This document shows, one piece after another, positions 6,176 to 6,361 of a stretch of 6,361 nt of DNA. The DNA is taken from contig CAKRPS010000074.1 in the NCBI GenBank assembly GCA_934385475.1, positions 1 to 6,361 of the forward strand. Reading direction: 5' to 3'. Within the stretch, counting starts at the first letter, position 1; each line of letters begins with the position of its first letter. The translations under genes and the position numbers were made by a program. The notes beneath the pieces are model-generated. The model worked only from the letters and a program-made list of their open reading frames with translations. It made no database searches and was not told the origin of the DNA. The stretch comes from an uncultured Lachnospiraceae bacterium. Lineage in GTDB: Bacteria; Bacillota; Clostridia; Lachnospirales; Lachnospiraceae.

Positions 6176-6214
6176 AAAAAGGCATTCTTATCCCTTCTAT
6201 GAAATAAGAACACC
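6176..6214 (-). terminator. Conditional Rho-independent terminator in the glnA leader
   Basis: The minus-strand RNA can pair GGUGUUCUUAUUUC (6201-6214) with GGGAUAAGAAUGCC (6181-6194): 14 bp with four G-U pairs, loop AUAGAA, followed by five U (6176-6180). It stands about 110 bases before the glnA start and after its promoter, so it would block glnA unless relieved. Its lower 5' strand (6207-6214) is shared with hairpin P1 of the ANTAR element, so forming P1 should prevent the full terminator. Confidence 0.75.
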
Positions 6215-6222
6215 TTTGTTCT
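6189..6222 (-). promoter_or_regulatory. ANTAR dual-hexaloop RNA element in the glnA leader
   Basis: P1: AGAAC (6218-6222), loop AAAGGU (6212-6217), GUUCU (6207-6211). P2: UAUUUC (6201-6206), loop AUAGAA (6195-6200), GGGAUA (6189-6194). Both loops are six bases with A at position 1 and G at position 4, the signature of RNAs bound by ANTAR proteins. P1 uses bases needed for the bottom of the terminator stem, so holding P1 and P2 together should cause antitermination. The spacing between P1 and P2 is zero when both stems are fully formed, tighter than I would expect; opening a base pair of P2 would create a linker. P1's first base coincides with the predicted transcription start. The ANTAR gene lies in the same operon. 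Confidence 0.75.
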
Positions 6223-6229
6223 GTAGAAC

Positions 6230-6259
6230 ATCATAACAACTATTTTGTGCGTTTGTCAA
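6230..6259 (-). promoter_or_regulatory. glnA promoter
   Basis: The minus strand has a perfect TTGACA (6254-6259), an 18-base spacer and TATGAT (6230-6235, five of six matches). Predicted start is at about 6222-6224, right at the first base of the ANTAR P1 hairpin. The promoter looks strong and constitutive, which fits control by antitermination downstream rather than at initiation. Confidence 0.75.
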
Positions 6260-6292
6260 CCCCGCATTTTACAGGTTACTTCTTCTGAAAAT

Positions 6293-6336
6293 TTCAAAAG
6301 TTAATTCCACCGTCCGCTTATGCGGTGGAATTAACT
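6293..6336 (-). terminator. Terminator of an upstream gene outside the window
   Basis: Arms 6323-6336 and 6299-6312 form a perfect 14-bp stem (AGTTAATTCCACCG and its complement) with a ten-base loop, followed on the minus strand by TTTTGAAATTTT. No T-run exists on the plus side. It insulates glnA from the gene to the right. The remaining bases to the window edge show nothing I can name. Confidence 0.7.
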
Positions 6337-6361
6337 CCCGCATAAACAGAGTTTAATCTTT

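Overview
The window looks like chromosome of a low-GC Gram-positive gut anaerobe of the Clostridia, most likely a Lachnospiraceae (Blautia-like). That placement is inferred from a 444-residue type I glutamine synthetase followed by an ANTAR regulator, strong AGGAGG ribosome sites, TTGACA/TATAAT-type promoters, and a PD-(D/E)XK 'transposase' of the kind common in that family. All genes I can support lie on the minus strand, so transcription runs from high to low coordinates.

Right to left: 6293-6336 holds a hairpin terminator for a gene outside the window. A strong promoter (6230-6259) then opens a leader of about 155 nt in front of glnA. This leader begins with two adjacent hairpins, each with a six-base loop fitting A-n-n-G-n-n (AAAGGU, AUAGAA). 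The lower part of the second continues into a 14-bp stem plus U-run, a Rho-independent terminator. This is the architecture recognised by ANTAR antitermination proteins. The second gene of the same operon, 47 nt after glnA, encodes an ANTAR protein. The natural reading is a closed loop in which the ANTAR protein lets RNA polymerase through the leader of its own operon. Its receiver domain has lost the phosphorylation residues, so the input signal is probably not a phosphate. The operon ends in a clear terminator (4093-4135).

Next is dapF (meso-diaminopimelate synthesis for lysine and cell wall), with a promoter that appears to sit inside the preceding terminator and a palindrome near the predicted start site. 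A well-formed promoter (3133-3161) then drives a two-gene unit: a 452-residue membrane protein of unknown function and a secreted or anchored SH3b protein with one transmembrane segment. The SH3b gene appears broken. An in-frame TAA separates its SH3/membrane part from a 71-codon coiled-coil tail that stays open in the same frame.

At the left edge a PD-(D/E)XK nuclease-family transposase gene runs off the window. It has its own TTGACA promoter, a strong hairpin at the predicted transcript start and an A-rich leader.

The main result is the glnA-ANTAR antitermination circuit. The general mechanism is known; the sequence-level details here are my own reading. The in-frame stop in the SH3b gene is the second point worth checking.
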